Assembly (NCBI RefSeq): GCF_011762005.1
Contig: NZ_JAASQU010000001.1
Location: forward strand, 1,047,974-1,111,973
Source of the DNA: Qipengyuania flava
GTDB lineage: Bacteria; Pseudomonadota; Alphaproteobacteria; Sphingomonadales; Sphingomonadaceae
Direction of reading: 5' to 3'
DNA length: 64,000 bases
Part shown: in pieces, positions 8,307-18,276 of the stretch
Layout of the letters: the number at the start of each line of letters is the position of its first letter
How positions within the stretch are numbered: the first letter of the stretch is position 1
Translations under genes and position numbers: made by a program
Notes under the pieces: model-generated
The model's input: the letters and a program-made list of their open reading frames with translations, nothing else
The model's database searches: none
Told to the model about the DNA's origin: nothing

Positions 8307-8963
8307 ATGAACGATCGCCTGACCTTCGCCGTTCCCAAGGGCCGCATCCTCGACGAGGCGCTGCCCGTGATGGCACGCGCCGGCGTGGTGCCCGAGGCGG
8401 GCTTCCACGACAAGGCCAACCGCTCGCTGACCTTCGCCACCACGCGCGACGACATGCACCTGATCCGCGTGCGTGCCTTCGATGTGGCAACCTTCGTCGC
8501 GCATGGCGCAGCGCAGATGGGGATAGTGGGATCCGACGTGATCGAGGAGTTCGACTATGCGGATCTCTATGCCCCGGTCGATCTCGACATCGGGCACTGC
8601 CACCTGTCCGTTGCCGAGCCGCGCGAGGGTGCGGAAAGCGTCGATGGCGCAAGCCACCTGCGCGTCGCGACGAAATATCCCAACCTGACCCGCCGCCATT
8701 TCGAGCGGCAGGGCATTCAGGCCGAATGCGTGAAGCTCAACGGCGCGATGGAAATCGCGCCCGCGCTGGGCCTCGCAGGACGCATCGTCGATCTGGTGTC
8801 GACCGGAACCACGCTGCGCGAGAACGGGCTGGTCGAAACCAGCCGCATCCTCGACATCTCCGCCCGGCTCATCGTCAATCGCGCCGCGCTCAAGACCGAT
8901 CCGCGCGTTGCCGCGCTGGTCGAGGCGTTTCGCGCCGATGCCGCCGCACGAGAGGTTGCATGA
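8307..8963 (+). CDS. hisG: ATP phosphoribosyltransferase catalytic subunit, short form
   Basis: HisG joins ATP and PRPP in the first step of histidine synthesis. At 218 residues this is the short form, which lacks the C-terminal regulatory domain and needs the HisZ subunit for activity and feedback control. Visible landmarks are [15 protein letters not shown], the ligand region [11 protein letters not shown], and the PRPP loop [16 protein letters not shown]. The ATG at 8307 gives the usual N-terminus; an earlier in-frame start would add an odd leader. No hisZ lies in the window. It overlaps hisD by an ATGA junction. Confidence 0.95.
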   Translation: MNDRLTFAVPKGRILDEALPVMARAGVVPEAGFHDKANRSLTFATTRDDMHLIRVRAFDVATFVAHGAAQMGIVGSDVIEEFDYADLYAPVDLDIGHCHLSVAEPREGAESVDGASHLRVATKYPNLTRRHFERQGIQAECVKLNGAMEIAPALGLAGRIVDLVSTGTTLRENGLVETSRILDISARLIVNRAALKTDPRVAALVEAFRADAAAREVA

Positions 8964-10252
8964 TGCGCATGCTCCGCAGCTCGCAGGCGGATTTCGAGAC
9001 CGCTTTCGGTCGGATCGTGCGCGACCGGCGCGAAAGCGACGTACAGGTCGGACGCGATGTCACCGCGATCATCAACGAAGTGCGCGAGCGCGGCGACGAT
9101 GCGCTGGCCGATTACACCGCCCGTTTCGACAGCCATGGCCTGTCGCAGGACGCCGACTGGCGGATCGATCTGGCCGAATGCCGCGCCGCATACGAGGCGC
9201 TCGATTCGGATCTCCGCGATGCGCTCGAGACAGCCGCGGGTCGTATTCGTGCCTATCACGAAGGGCAGCTGCCCGCTGATCGCGATTATGTCGACGACAT
9301 CGGCATGCGGCTCGGTGCCCGCTGGAATGCAGTCGACGCGGCGGGACTCTACGTTCCCGGTGGACGCGCGGCCTATCCCTCTTCGCTGCTGATGAATGCC
9401 ATTCCCGCCAAGGTTGCAGGTGTCCAGCGCTTGGTTGTGACCACGCCGACGCCCAAGGGCGAGGTCAACCCGCTGGTGCTGGCCGCAGCGCACATCGCGG
9501 GCGTCGACGAGATCTGGCGTGTCGGCGGCGCACAGGCGGTTGCCGCGCTTGCCTATGGTACGAAGCGCATCGCCAAGGTCGATGTCATTGCCGGGCCGGG
9601 GAATGCCTGGGTCGCCGAGGCCAAGCGCCAGCTTTATGGCGTGGTCGGGATCGATATGGTTGCCGGGCCGAGCGAGATTCTCGTGATCGCCGATGGCAAC
9701 AACGACCCCGAATGGATCGCGGCGGACCTGCTCAGCCAGGCCGAGCACGACCCGACCAGCCAGTCGATCCTGATCACCGACAGCGAAGCACTTGCCCGGC
9801 AGGTCGAGGACGCAATCGACCTTGCGTTGATGAAGCTGCCCACCGCCAAGACGGCAAAGGCAAGCTGGGAAGCGCACGGACTGATGGTCGTGGTTGACGA
9901 CCTCGCCGAAGCCCCGGCCCTGTCCGACCGGCTCGCGGCTGAGCATGTCGAACTGATGGTCGACGAACCGCAGCCGCTGTTCGACGCGATGCGCCACGCG
10001 GGCAGCGTCTTCATGGGACGCCACACGCCCGAAGCTGTCGGCGATTACATTGCCGGCCCCAATCACGTCCTTCCCACCGGCCGCCGCGCCCGCTTCGCCA
10101 GTGGCTTGTCGGTGCTCGATTTCATGAAGCGCACCAGCTTCATCGACGCTTCGGCCGCGGCGCTCGCCGCGATCGGCCCGGCAGCGGTCCGGCTGGCCGA
10201 AGCCGAAGGCCTTCCCGCGCATGCCCTGTCGATTTCCACGAGACTGAAATGA
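8960..10252 (+). CDS. hisD: Histidinol dehydrogenase
   Basis: HisD performs the last two steps of histidine synthesis, oxidising L-histidinol to histidine with two NAD. The 430-residue length is usual. Landmarks are [20 protein letters not shown], the [13 protein letters not shown] segment, the zinc ligands in [12 protein letters not shown] and the catalytic region [14 protein letters not shown]. The start is either of two adjacent ATG codons at 8960 and 8963; the first overlaps the hisG stop. It overlaps nusB by four bases. Confidence 0.95.
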   Translation: MMRMLRSSQADFETAFGRIVRDRRESDVQVGRDVTAIINEVRERGDDALADYTARFDSHGLSQDADWRIDLAECRAAYEALDSDLRDALETAAGRIRAYHEGQLPADRDYVDDIGMRLGARWNAVDAAGLYVPGGRAAYPSSLLMNAIPAKVAGVQRLVVTTPTPKGEVNPLVLAAAHIAGVDEIWRVGGAQAVAALAYGTKRIAKVDVIAGPGNAWVAEAKRQLYGVVGIDMVAGPSEILVIADGNNDPEWIAADLLSQAEHDPTSQSILITDSEALARQVEDAIDLALMKLPTAKTAKASWEAHGLMVVVDDLAEAPALSDRLAAEHVELMVDEPQPLFDAMRHAGSVFMGRHTPEAVGDYIAGPNHVLPTGRRARFASGLSVLDFMKRTSFIDASAAALAAIGPAAVRLAEAEGLPAHALSISTRLK

Positions 10253-10701
10253 GCCAGAACCCCAAATCCCAAGCGCGCAGTGCCGCCCGCCTCGGCGCGG
10301 TGCAGGCGCTCTACCAGCAGCAGATGGAGGGCACTGCCCTCGCGAAGTTGCTGAATGAATTCCACCAGTACCGCCTCGGTCGCGTGATCGAGGACGAGGA
10401 ATATGCCGAAGCCGATGTCGACTTCTTCGACGACATTGTTGCCGGGGTCGACGCGCGCCGCGCCGAGATCGACGAAAAGCTGACCGGTCGGCTGGCCGAT
10501 GGCTGGACGCTGGCGCGGCTGGACAAGACAATGCTCCAGATCCTCCGGGCGGGCGCATACGAGCTTCTGGCACGTCCCGACGTTCCCAAGGCCAGCGCGA
10601 TCAGCGAATATGTCGATGTTGCCAAGGCCTTCTTCGACGACCGCGAAGCCAAGTTCGTAAACGGCATCCTCGACGCGATCGCCAAAGAGGCGGGGCGCTG
10701 A
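10249..10701 (+). CDS. nusB: Transcription antitermination factor NusB
   Basis: NusB is a 150-residue all-helical RNA-binding protein that, with NusE (ribosomal protein S10), binds boxA RNA and supports antitermination at rRNA operons. The pattern RSAARLGAVQALYQQQMEGT at the start, then RLDKTMLQILRAGAYELL, VPKASAISEYVDVAKAF and KFVNGILDAIAKE, is diagnostic. It overlaps hisD (ATGA) and its stop overlaps the probable CTG start of thiL, so four genes are translationally coupled. Confidence 0.95.
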   Translation: MSQNPKSQARSAARLGAVQALYQQQMEGTALAKLLNEFHQYRLGRVIEDEEYAEADVDFFDDIVAGVDARRAEIDEKLTGRLADGWTLARLDKTMLQILRAGAYELLARPDVPKASAISEYVDVAKAFFDDREAKFVNGILDAIAKEAGR

Positions 10702-11558
10702 ACGAAAGCGACTTTGTCGCCGCGTTGCAGGCGCTGGCAAAGGATCCCGCCGCCCGCGGCCTGGAAGACGATGCAGCTGTCCTTGCCCTCGGCGATGACA
10801 CGTTGGTGATAACTCACGACACGCTGGTCCAGGGGGTTCATGTCCGCGGGGACGAGGATCCGGCCGATATCGCGTGGAAACTGATCGCGGTTAACCTGTC
10901 CGACCTTGCCGCGAAGGGCGCTGCGCCCATGGGTCTGCTGGTTTCGCATATGCTGGGTGAAGCAGACGAGCGCTTCCTCGCCGGATTGCGTACCGTGATC
11001 GAGGCATTCGGGGTGCCGCTGCTTGGGGGGGATACGGTCCGCGCAGAGGGCCGCCGCGTATGGGGATGCACTGCGATCGGACGCGCGACGCATACCCCCG
11101 TCCCCGACCGCCGCGGCGCCCGCCCCGGCGATGCAATATACGTCACGGGCACGCTGGGCCGCGCCATGCTGGGACTGCACGATCGCGGATCGGGAAGCGA
11201 CGACGATCTCGCCTACCGCCAGCCGCGCCCCCTGCTGGCCGAGGGCTGCGCACTCGCCCCGCTCGTCACTGCCATGATGGACGTGTCCGACGGCCTCCTG
11301 CTCGATGCGAGCCGGATGGCGCATGCCAGTAGCACCCGGTTCGAAATCGACAGTGCGCGGGTCCCGGTGGCCGACCGGGGGCGGGCCGACGAATGCATGC
11401 GCTGGGGCGACGACTACCAATTGCTGTTCACGGTCCCCGAGGAAGTGAAAATTCCGATCGAAGCAGCACGGATCGGCACCGTATGCGAAGGTCCGGCAGG
11501 GGTCTGGCTTGACGGTCGCCCCCCCGCCGAAGACGAGGTTCTGGGTTACCGTCATTGA
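10698..11558 (+). CDS. thiL: Thiamine-monophosphate kinase, probable CTG start
   Basis: ThiL phosphorylates thiamine monophosphate to thiamine pyrophosphate. Evidence is GLEDDAAVLALGDDTLVITHD (metal-binding aspartates), NLSDLAAKGAAPMGLLVS, GGDTVRAEG and the C-terminal DVSDGLLLDASRMA and WGDDYQLLF. The standard start would be TTG at 10725, but the frame stays open to a CTG at 10698 that overlaps the nusB stop as CTGA. The nine residues gained, LNESDFVAA, match the usual ThiL opening (M-N-E-x-E-F), so CTG is the likelier start. The protein has about 286 residues. Confidence 0.9.
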   Translation: MNESDFVAALQALAKDPAARGLEDDAAVLALGDDTLVITHDTLVQGVHVRGDEDPADIAWKLIAVNLSDLAAKGAAPMGLLVSHMLGEADERFLAGLRTVIEAFGVPLLGGDTVRAEGRRVWGCTAIGRATHTPVPDRRGARPGDAIYVTGTLGRAMLGLHDRGSGSDDDLAYRQPRPLLAEGCALAPLVTAMMDVSDGLLLDASRMAHASSTRFEIDSARVPVADRGRADECMRWGDDYQLLFTVPEEVKIPIEAARIGTVCEGPAGVWLDGRPPAEDEVLGYRH

Positions 11559-11705
11559 TTACTTGCGCATGCGGCCAAGTACACGATTTCAATGCTGCGC
11601 GCCGGGGTCTTGCCACGCAATAGAAGCCCCTATACCTCTTCCCCGTTCCGGCGTTTCCCGCGCCGGTTCGCCAAAACATATAAACATAGCGGGAGGGGGA
11701 ATTTC

Positions 11706-13862
<2,157 letters not shown>

Positions 13863-13880
13863 TCACTCTCGACATGAAGG

Positions 13881-13915
13881 GGGCGGCGGGACCAGAACGG
13901 TTCCGCCGCCCTTTC
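13881..13915 (+). terminator. Rho-independent terminator of hppA
   Basis: A 13-base-pair stem (13881-13893 with 13899-13911, including one G-T pair) closes a five-base loop, AGAAC, and is followed by TTTCCTT. It starts 18 bases after the hppA stop. Confidence 0.75.
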
Positions 13916-13979
13916 CTTGCGGCGGGTTAACCGTCTTTAAGCGCCTTGGCGCTATGTCTTTGCGGCATGGAGGGATTGC

Positions 13980-15152
13980 GTGTCGCATCTTGAACAGCTT
14001 GTCGCCCCTGGCGGATCCGCCCAGCGCGCAGCGCCTGCCGAAGCGCCGCTGGCGGACGGCTTCAGCGTTCGGCCTTGGCCTGACGCGCTTGGCCCGGTGC
14101 TCGACGCGCATTGGGACCGGCTCGCGGCATCCTGCGCAGTCCCCAACCCATTCTATGAACGATGGTATCTCACGCCTTCGTTCCGGCACTTCGATCCCGG
14201 GGGTGAGGCACGTCTTGCCACGCTGGTCGTGGGCGGAAATCTCGTCGCCCTGATGCCACTGGCACGCAAACCGCGCTATTACGGCCTCCCCCTCCCGCAT
14301 CTGACGAATTGGCAGCATCCCAACATATTTTGCGGCGAGCCGCTGGTGGTGGCCGAGCATGCCGATGCTTTTGCACGAGCATTGCTTGGCTGGTGCGACA
14401 GCAATCCGCAGCAGGCACTGTTTCTCAGCCTGTCTGGCCTGCCCCGCGACGGGCTAGCCTTCGACGCGATCTCCACGGCCGCGGGCCGAGATGGGCGCAG
14501 CGCACGGATGGTGCAGGCGATCGAGCGCGCCGCGCTTCATCGCGGACCGACGCCGCAAGAGCATCTGCGTCAGGCCTTGGAGCGGAAACGGCGCAAGGAA
14601 TTGCAGCGCAAACGGCGGCGGCTGGAAGAAGCGGGCACACTGGTCTTCTCCCGGCAATCGGACGCGACCGACCTCACGCCCTGGATCGACGAATTCCTCA
14701 CGCTGGAAGCGTCGAGCTGGAAAGGCGAGCAGGGTTCCGCGCTCGCCAGCGCGCCTGCAACCGAGGCGCTGTTTCGTGAAAGCCTCGAGGGTGCGGCACG
14801 GGCCGGAAAGCTCGAACGGCTTGCCTTCCACCTCGACGGCCGCCCGGTCGCCATGCTCAGCAGCTTTCTCTCCGGATCACAAGGCTTCGGGTTCAAGACC
14901 GCCTATGCAGCCGATCTGGCCAAGCTGTCGCCGGGCATGCTGCTGCAGGTGGAAAACCTCGCCATCCTCGAACATGACGAAATCGTGATGTCGGACAGTT
15001 GTGCCGCGCCCGATCATCCCATGATCGGCCAGATCTGGCCCGATCGTCGCGAGATCGCCCTGCTTTCGGTGGCAATAGGCGGCGCGCTGCGCCGCGCTGT
15101 GGGAGCCGGTTTGATCGCGCTCGAGATTTACAGGACGCAAAGACGCCAATGA
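13980..15152 (+). CDS. FemAB/CelD-like GNAT acyltransferase
   Basis: This 390-residue protein resembles the BioF2/CelD acetyltransferase group (PF13480), a double-GNAT fold related to FemAB. It shows FYERWYLTPSFRHFDPGG, a basic helix RKRRKELQRKRRRLEEAG, which in this group precedes the second GNAT domain, and RLAFHLDGRPVAMLSSFLSG with LSPGMLLQVENL. The start is GTG at 13980 behind a GGAGGG site. Such proteins transfer acyl or aminoacyl groups to polysaccharides, peptidoglycan or other acceptors; the substrate here is unknown. It is coupled to the next gene by an ATGA overlap. Confidence 0.75.
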   Translation: MSHLEQLVAPGGSAQRAAPAEAPLADGFSVRPWPDALGPVLDAHWDRLAASCAVPNPFYERWYLTPSFRHFDPGGEARLATLVVGGNLVALMPLARKPRYYGLPLPHLTNWQHPNIFCGEPLVVAEHADAFARALLGWCDSNPQQALFLSLSGLPRDGLAFDAISTAAGRDGRSARMVQAIERAALHRGPTPQEHLRQALERKRRKELQRKRRRLEEAGTLVFSRQSDATDLTPWIDEFLTLEASSWKGEQGSALASAPATEALFRESLEGAARAGKLERLAFHLDGRPVAMLSSFLSGSQGFGFKTAYAADLAKLSPGMLLQVENLAILEHDEIVMSDSCAAPDHPMIGQIWPDRREIALLSVAIGGALRRAVGAGLIALEIYRTQRRQ

Positions 15153-16027
15153 CCAAGCACAATCCTGCCATTGCTGCCGCAGCGCAACGGGTCTTCCCGT
15201 CCGAATCGCTTGTCGCCTTCGCCAAAGGCTATCCCGAGACGCCGCATGTACTGCGTCACGCGCTGGAGGCGGACGAACGCTTCTCGCTCGATGCACTGGC
15301 TTCGCTGGGCGAAGCGCTTCCCGCGAAGTCGATCGAGTACAATCGTGGCGACCTGCCGATCGGGATCGATGGGAAACCCGGCAGCAATGGTCTGAGCATC
15401 GGCGAAACCATCCGCCAGATCGCCACGAGCCAGAGCTGGGCCGTGCTCAAGAACATCGAACAGGTGCCAGATTATCAGGCGTTGCTTATGGCGCTGCTGG
15501 AAGAATTGCGCCCTCGGATCGAAGCGACGACCGGCGAGCTGCTGACGCCGCAGGGCTTCGTGTTCATCTCCAGCCCCAATGCGGTCACGCCATACCATTT
15601 CGACCCCGAGCACAACATCCTGCTGCAGTTGCAGGGCAGCAAGGTGATGACGCAGTTCCCCGCGGGCAATCCGCGCTATGCCCCCGATGAAGTGCACGAG
15701 AGCTACCACTTGGGCGGTCCCCGCGAACTGCCGTGGGACGATGCCTTGCTCGCAGGCGGTACGCCCTTCGCGATCGAGCCCGGCGAAGCCGTCTACGTCC
15801 CGGTGATGGCGCCCCATTTCGTGCGGAACGGCCCTGCCCCTTCGCTTTCGCTTTCGATCACCTGGCGCAGCGAATGGAGCTATGCCGAAGCGGGTTCGCG
15901 CTGCTTCAATGGCCTGGTCCGCAAATTGGGCGTGTCACCGCGCGCTCCTGGCCGCTGGCCGGCAAATAATCAGGTCAAATCCCTCGCTTTCCGCGCATGG
16001 CGCAAGGCGACCGGAGTTTTCGGCTGA
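15149..16027 (+). CDS. Cupin/JmjC-like domain protein
   Basis: This 292-residue protein has a cupin-8/JmjC-like beta-barrel. Iron ligands appear in YHFDPEHN (H-x-D) and in VPVMAPHFVRNG (distal histidine), with the typical ILLQLQGSKVMTQFP strand between. This pattern fits Fe(II)/2-oxoglutarate-dependent oxygenases that hydroxylate protein or small-molecule targets, although the 2-oxoglutarate ligand cannot be named safely. The helical N-terminal 90 residues are of unknown role. It sits between two FemAB-like genes, overlapping the first and four bases before the next, so the three products probably modify one compound. Confidence 0.75.
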   Translation: MTKHNPAIAAAAQRVFPSESLVAFAKGYPETPHVLRHALEADERFSLDALASLGEALPAKSIEYNRGDLPIGIDGKPGSNGLSIGETIRQIATSQSWAVLKNIEQVPDYQALLMALLEELRPRIEATTGELLTPQGFVFISSPNAVTPYHFDPEHNILLQLQGSKVMTQFPAGNPRYAPDEVHESYHLGGPRELPWDDALLAGGTPFAIEPGEAVYVPVMAPHFVRNGPAPSLSLSITWRSEWSYAEAGSRCFNGLVRKLGVSPRAPGRWPANNQVKSLAFRAWRKATGVFG

Positions 16028-16031
16028 CGCG

Positions 16032-17057
16032 ATGACCGAGGCTGCACCCGCCTGTCCGGAAACGTTCGCGCTGGATACGCTCGCGCAGGAAGGACCTGCC
16101 GAGCGCGGCTTTCTGCGCGGTGCATGGTTTGCGGCCGGGGATACCCCCGCCGACAGGGTCTTAATTGCGCGCGATAATGAGGACGCGCCATTGGCCGGCC
16201 TCGCGTTCGACCATCGCAGGATTGGTCCGCTATCTGTCAAACAGGTCGCAGGTTCTTACTGGCCCTTTCGCGGTATACCATTGGCGTCGCGGGCCAGCAG
16301 AGAAAGCCTCGCGCGAGCCCTTCGTGCTCTCCGTAGCGAGATCGGCCGCATCTGGCGCATCGGTCCGCTGCGTGCCGACGACCCGGAGGCGCGCAAGTTG
16401 CTGGATGGTGCACGCGCGGCTGGCTGGCGTACGCTCGAACGCGCGGTCGGGCAGATTTTCGAGATCGACCTCAAGACGCTCAAGGAGCGAGGGACGTGGC
16501 CGTCCTCGCGGGGCGCGCAGAAGAACCGCTGGCGGGTCAGGCAGATCGAAAAGGACGGACCAGTCGCGATACGCAGCTTTACCGGCAGTGACTGGCTAAC
16601 GGAAGACCGCGACGCGATCGCCGAGATCGAGCGCCGGTCCTGGGTCGGCCAGCTTGAACAGGGTGGCGACACCAAATTCGCCGATCCGGCGATGCGGCGC
16701 TTCTGGGAAGGCATCTGTGCCGATCCGGATCTCGCCCGCATGATCCACGGCATGATCATGTCGGTTGCGGACCGGCCGATCGCCTTCACCTTCGGGCTCG
16801 ATAGCGGGCCGATGCGCTATTGCATCGCGAATGGCTACGATCAGGCCTTTGCAAAGTTCAGCCCGGGCCGCGTACTGCTCTATGCCGATTTCGAAGCCGC
16901 TTATGAACGCGGCATCGAACGGATCGACTGGGGACTGGGCGATGCGGGCTACAAGGAAGGCATGGGCGCCCGGCCCGATGCGGAAATGATCGATGTACTG
17001 CTGGTGCGTCCGGCCATATTGGCTGCACTCCTGAGCCCCTTGTGGATGCGCGGCTGA
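16032..17057 (+). CDS. FemAB-like GNAT acyltransferase
   Basis: This 341-residue protein has the same general organisation as the gene at 13980 but shares little direct sequence with it. The basic segment SSRGAQKNRWRVRQIEKDG corresponds to the lysine/arginine helix of that protein, followed by DRPIAFTFGLDSG and YDQAFAKFSPGRVLLYADFE, then IDWGLGDAGYKEGMGA, which is typical of the C-terminal acyltransferase domain. The ATG at 16032 follows the cupin stop by four bases; an earlier in-frame start would overlap that gene by 146 bases. Acceptor and donor are unknown. Confidence 0.72.
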   Translation: MTEAAPACPETFALDTLAQEGPAERGFLRGAWFAAGDTPADRVLIARDNEDAPLAGLAFDHRRIGPLSVKQVAGSYWPFRGIPLASRASRESLARALRALRSEIGRIWRIGPLRADDPEARKLLDGARAAGWRTLERAVGQIFEIDLKTLKERGTWPSSRGAQKNRWRVRQIEKDGPVAIRSFTGSDWLTEDRDAIAEIERRSWVGQLEQGGDTKFADPAMRRFWEGICADPDLARMIHGMIMSVADRPIAFTFGLDSGPMRYCIANGYDQAFAKFSPGRVLLYADFEAAYERGIERIDWGLGDAGYKEGMGARPDAEMIDVLLVRPAILAALLSPLWMRG

Positions 17058-17134
17058 AGGGAACCGCCGCGCGCACTCTCGCGCAAAGCTTTACAGCGAA
17101 AGAGAATTCCTCGCCGACGCCTGCGTACTTGCCC

Positions 17135-17149
17135 TTGACGTTAACGTAA
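17135..17149. promoter_or_regulatory. Palindromic operator upstream of tesB (LiuR-like)
   Basis: The sequence TTGACGTTAACGTAA contains a perfect ten-base palindrome, ACGTTAACGT, 21 bases before the tesB start. It resembles operators of MerR-type LiuR regulators of branched-chain amino acid and fatty acid catabolism. That resemblance is from memory and no such regulator gene is nearby. The first six bases could also act as a -35 element. Confidence 0.4.
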
Positions 17150-17170
17150 GGCTTCCGCCATGCCGCAATC

Positions 17171-18094
17171 ATGGGAAGAGTACAGACAGCCGAGGAACTC
17201 GTGGCGGGCTTTATCCGCCTGCTCACCGTATCACGCGAGAGCGACGATGCCTTCACCGGTCGCATGCAACCCGATGGCATAGGTCGTGTGTTCGGCGGAC
17301 AGGTCATCGCGCAAGCGCTTCAGGCCGCTCAGGCAACCGCCCCCGACGGTCTCGAAGCGCATTCGCTGCATGCCTACTTCCTGCGCGGCGGCAAGGAAGG
17401 GGTGGATATCGATTATGCCACCGCGCGCGATTTCGATGGCCGCAGCTTTGCCAATCGGCGCGTGGTCGCCAGCCAGACAGACGAGGATGGCAAGCCGCGC
17501 CCGATCCTCAATCTGACCGCCAGCTTCCAGCGCCCCGAAGACGGGCTGGCACATGACGATGTGACGATGCCCGATGTCACACCTCCCGAGGATCTCAAGA
17601 GCGACATGGAAACGCGCCACAAGTTGGTGGAAAGCGCGGGCGACAAGATGAGTGAGGCGCAGCGCAATCTGGTCCTGCGTCCGCGCCCGATCGACATGCG
17701 GACGGTAGACCGGTTGCACTGGATGAACAGCGAACCGCGCGAGCCGCGCGCGCATAGCTGGTTCCGCACTGTCGCGCCGCTCCCTTCGATCGATGAGAAC
17801 CCGGCGCTGCACCGCGCCGTGATCGCCTATGCCAGCGATTACACGCTGCTGGGCACCAGTGCGCTGCCGCACGGGCTTAGCTGGATGCGCGGCGAATTAG
17901 TCGGCGCCAGCCTCGATCATGCCATCTGGTTCCACCGTCCCGCGCGCGCCGACGAATGGCTCCTCTACGCCACCGATGCACCGTGGAGTGGTGGTGGCCG
18001 CGGCTTCAACCGCGGCCGCATCTTCAACCGGCAAGGCGAGCTTGTGGCCAGCGTGGCACAGGAAGGCATGATGCGTCGACGCAAGGGGCAATAA
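17171..18094 (+). CDS. tesB: Acyl-CoA thioesterase II
   Basis: TesB hydrolyses medium- and long-chain acyl-CoA to free acid and CoA in the cytoplasm. The 307-residue double-hotdog protein shows RVFGGQVIAQALQAAQAT, LHAYFLRGG and, in the second hotdog, ASDYTLLGTSALPHG and SLDHAIWFHRP, which carry the catalytic aspartate and neighbouring residues. The start is ATG at 17171. No strong ribosome site is visible, so an internal GTG is possible. The gene is monocistronic, with a palindromic operator candidate just upstream. Confidence 0.92.
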   Translation: MGRVQTAEELVAGFIRLLTVSRESDDAFTGRMQPDGIGRVFGGQVIAQALQAAQATAPDGLEAHSLHAYFLRGGKEGVDIDYATARDFDGRSFANRRVVASQTDEDGKPRPILNLTASFQRPEDGLAHDDVTMPDVTPPEDLKSDMETRHKLVESAGDKMSEAQRNLVLRPRPIDMRTVDRLHWMNSEPREPRAHSWFRTVAPLPSIDENPALHRAVIAYASDYTLLGTSALPHGLSWMRGELVGASLDHAIWFHRPARADEWLLYATDAPWSGGGRGFNRGRIFNRQGELVASVAQEGMMRRRKGQ

Positions 18095-18213
18095 TCTCCG
18101 AAGGCGCAGGCCCTTCCCCCCCGACTTCGCTGATCAATGCGCGGAAGGCAGATTTGCCACAGTGACGAATGCATATCCGAAAAAGGCGCGCCTCGCCCAT
18201 CACCTGCCTTGAT

Positions 18214-18232
18214 AATGCGAGTGACTCTCATT
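18214..18232. promoter_or_regulatory. Fur box
   Basis: The sequence AATGCGAGT-G-ACTCTCATT is a 9-1-9 inverted repeat with eight of nine arm positions matching. It fits the Fur-box type found before iron-uptake genes (GATAATGATAATCATTATC class). It lies 45 bases before the nearest likely start of the siderophore receptor. Confidence 0.7.
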
Positions 18233-18276
18233 ACTAGCGCCCGCAACATCAAATGACCGACATGAGGGATTCGTCA

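Noticed and set aside
8717-10573. A 618-codon open frame on the minus strand across hisG-hisD-nusB
   Set aside because: It is antisense to clear genes. GC-rich codon use creates long open frames opposite real genes. Its translation shows no domain.
13927-13940. TTAA-CCGTCT-TTAA as a CtrA binding site
   Set aside because: The spacing is six bases; the CtrA consensus needs seven. The gene downstream gives no support.
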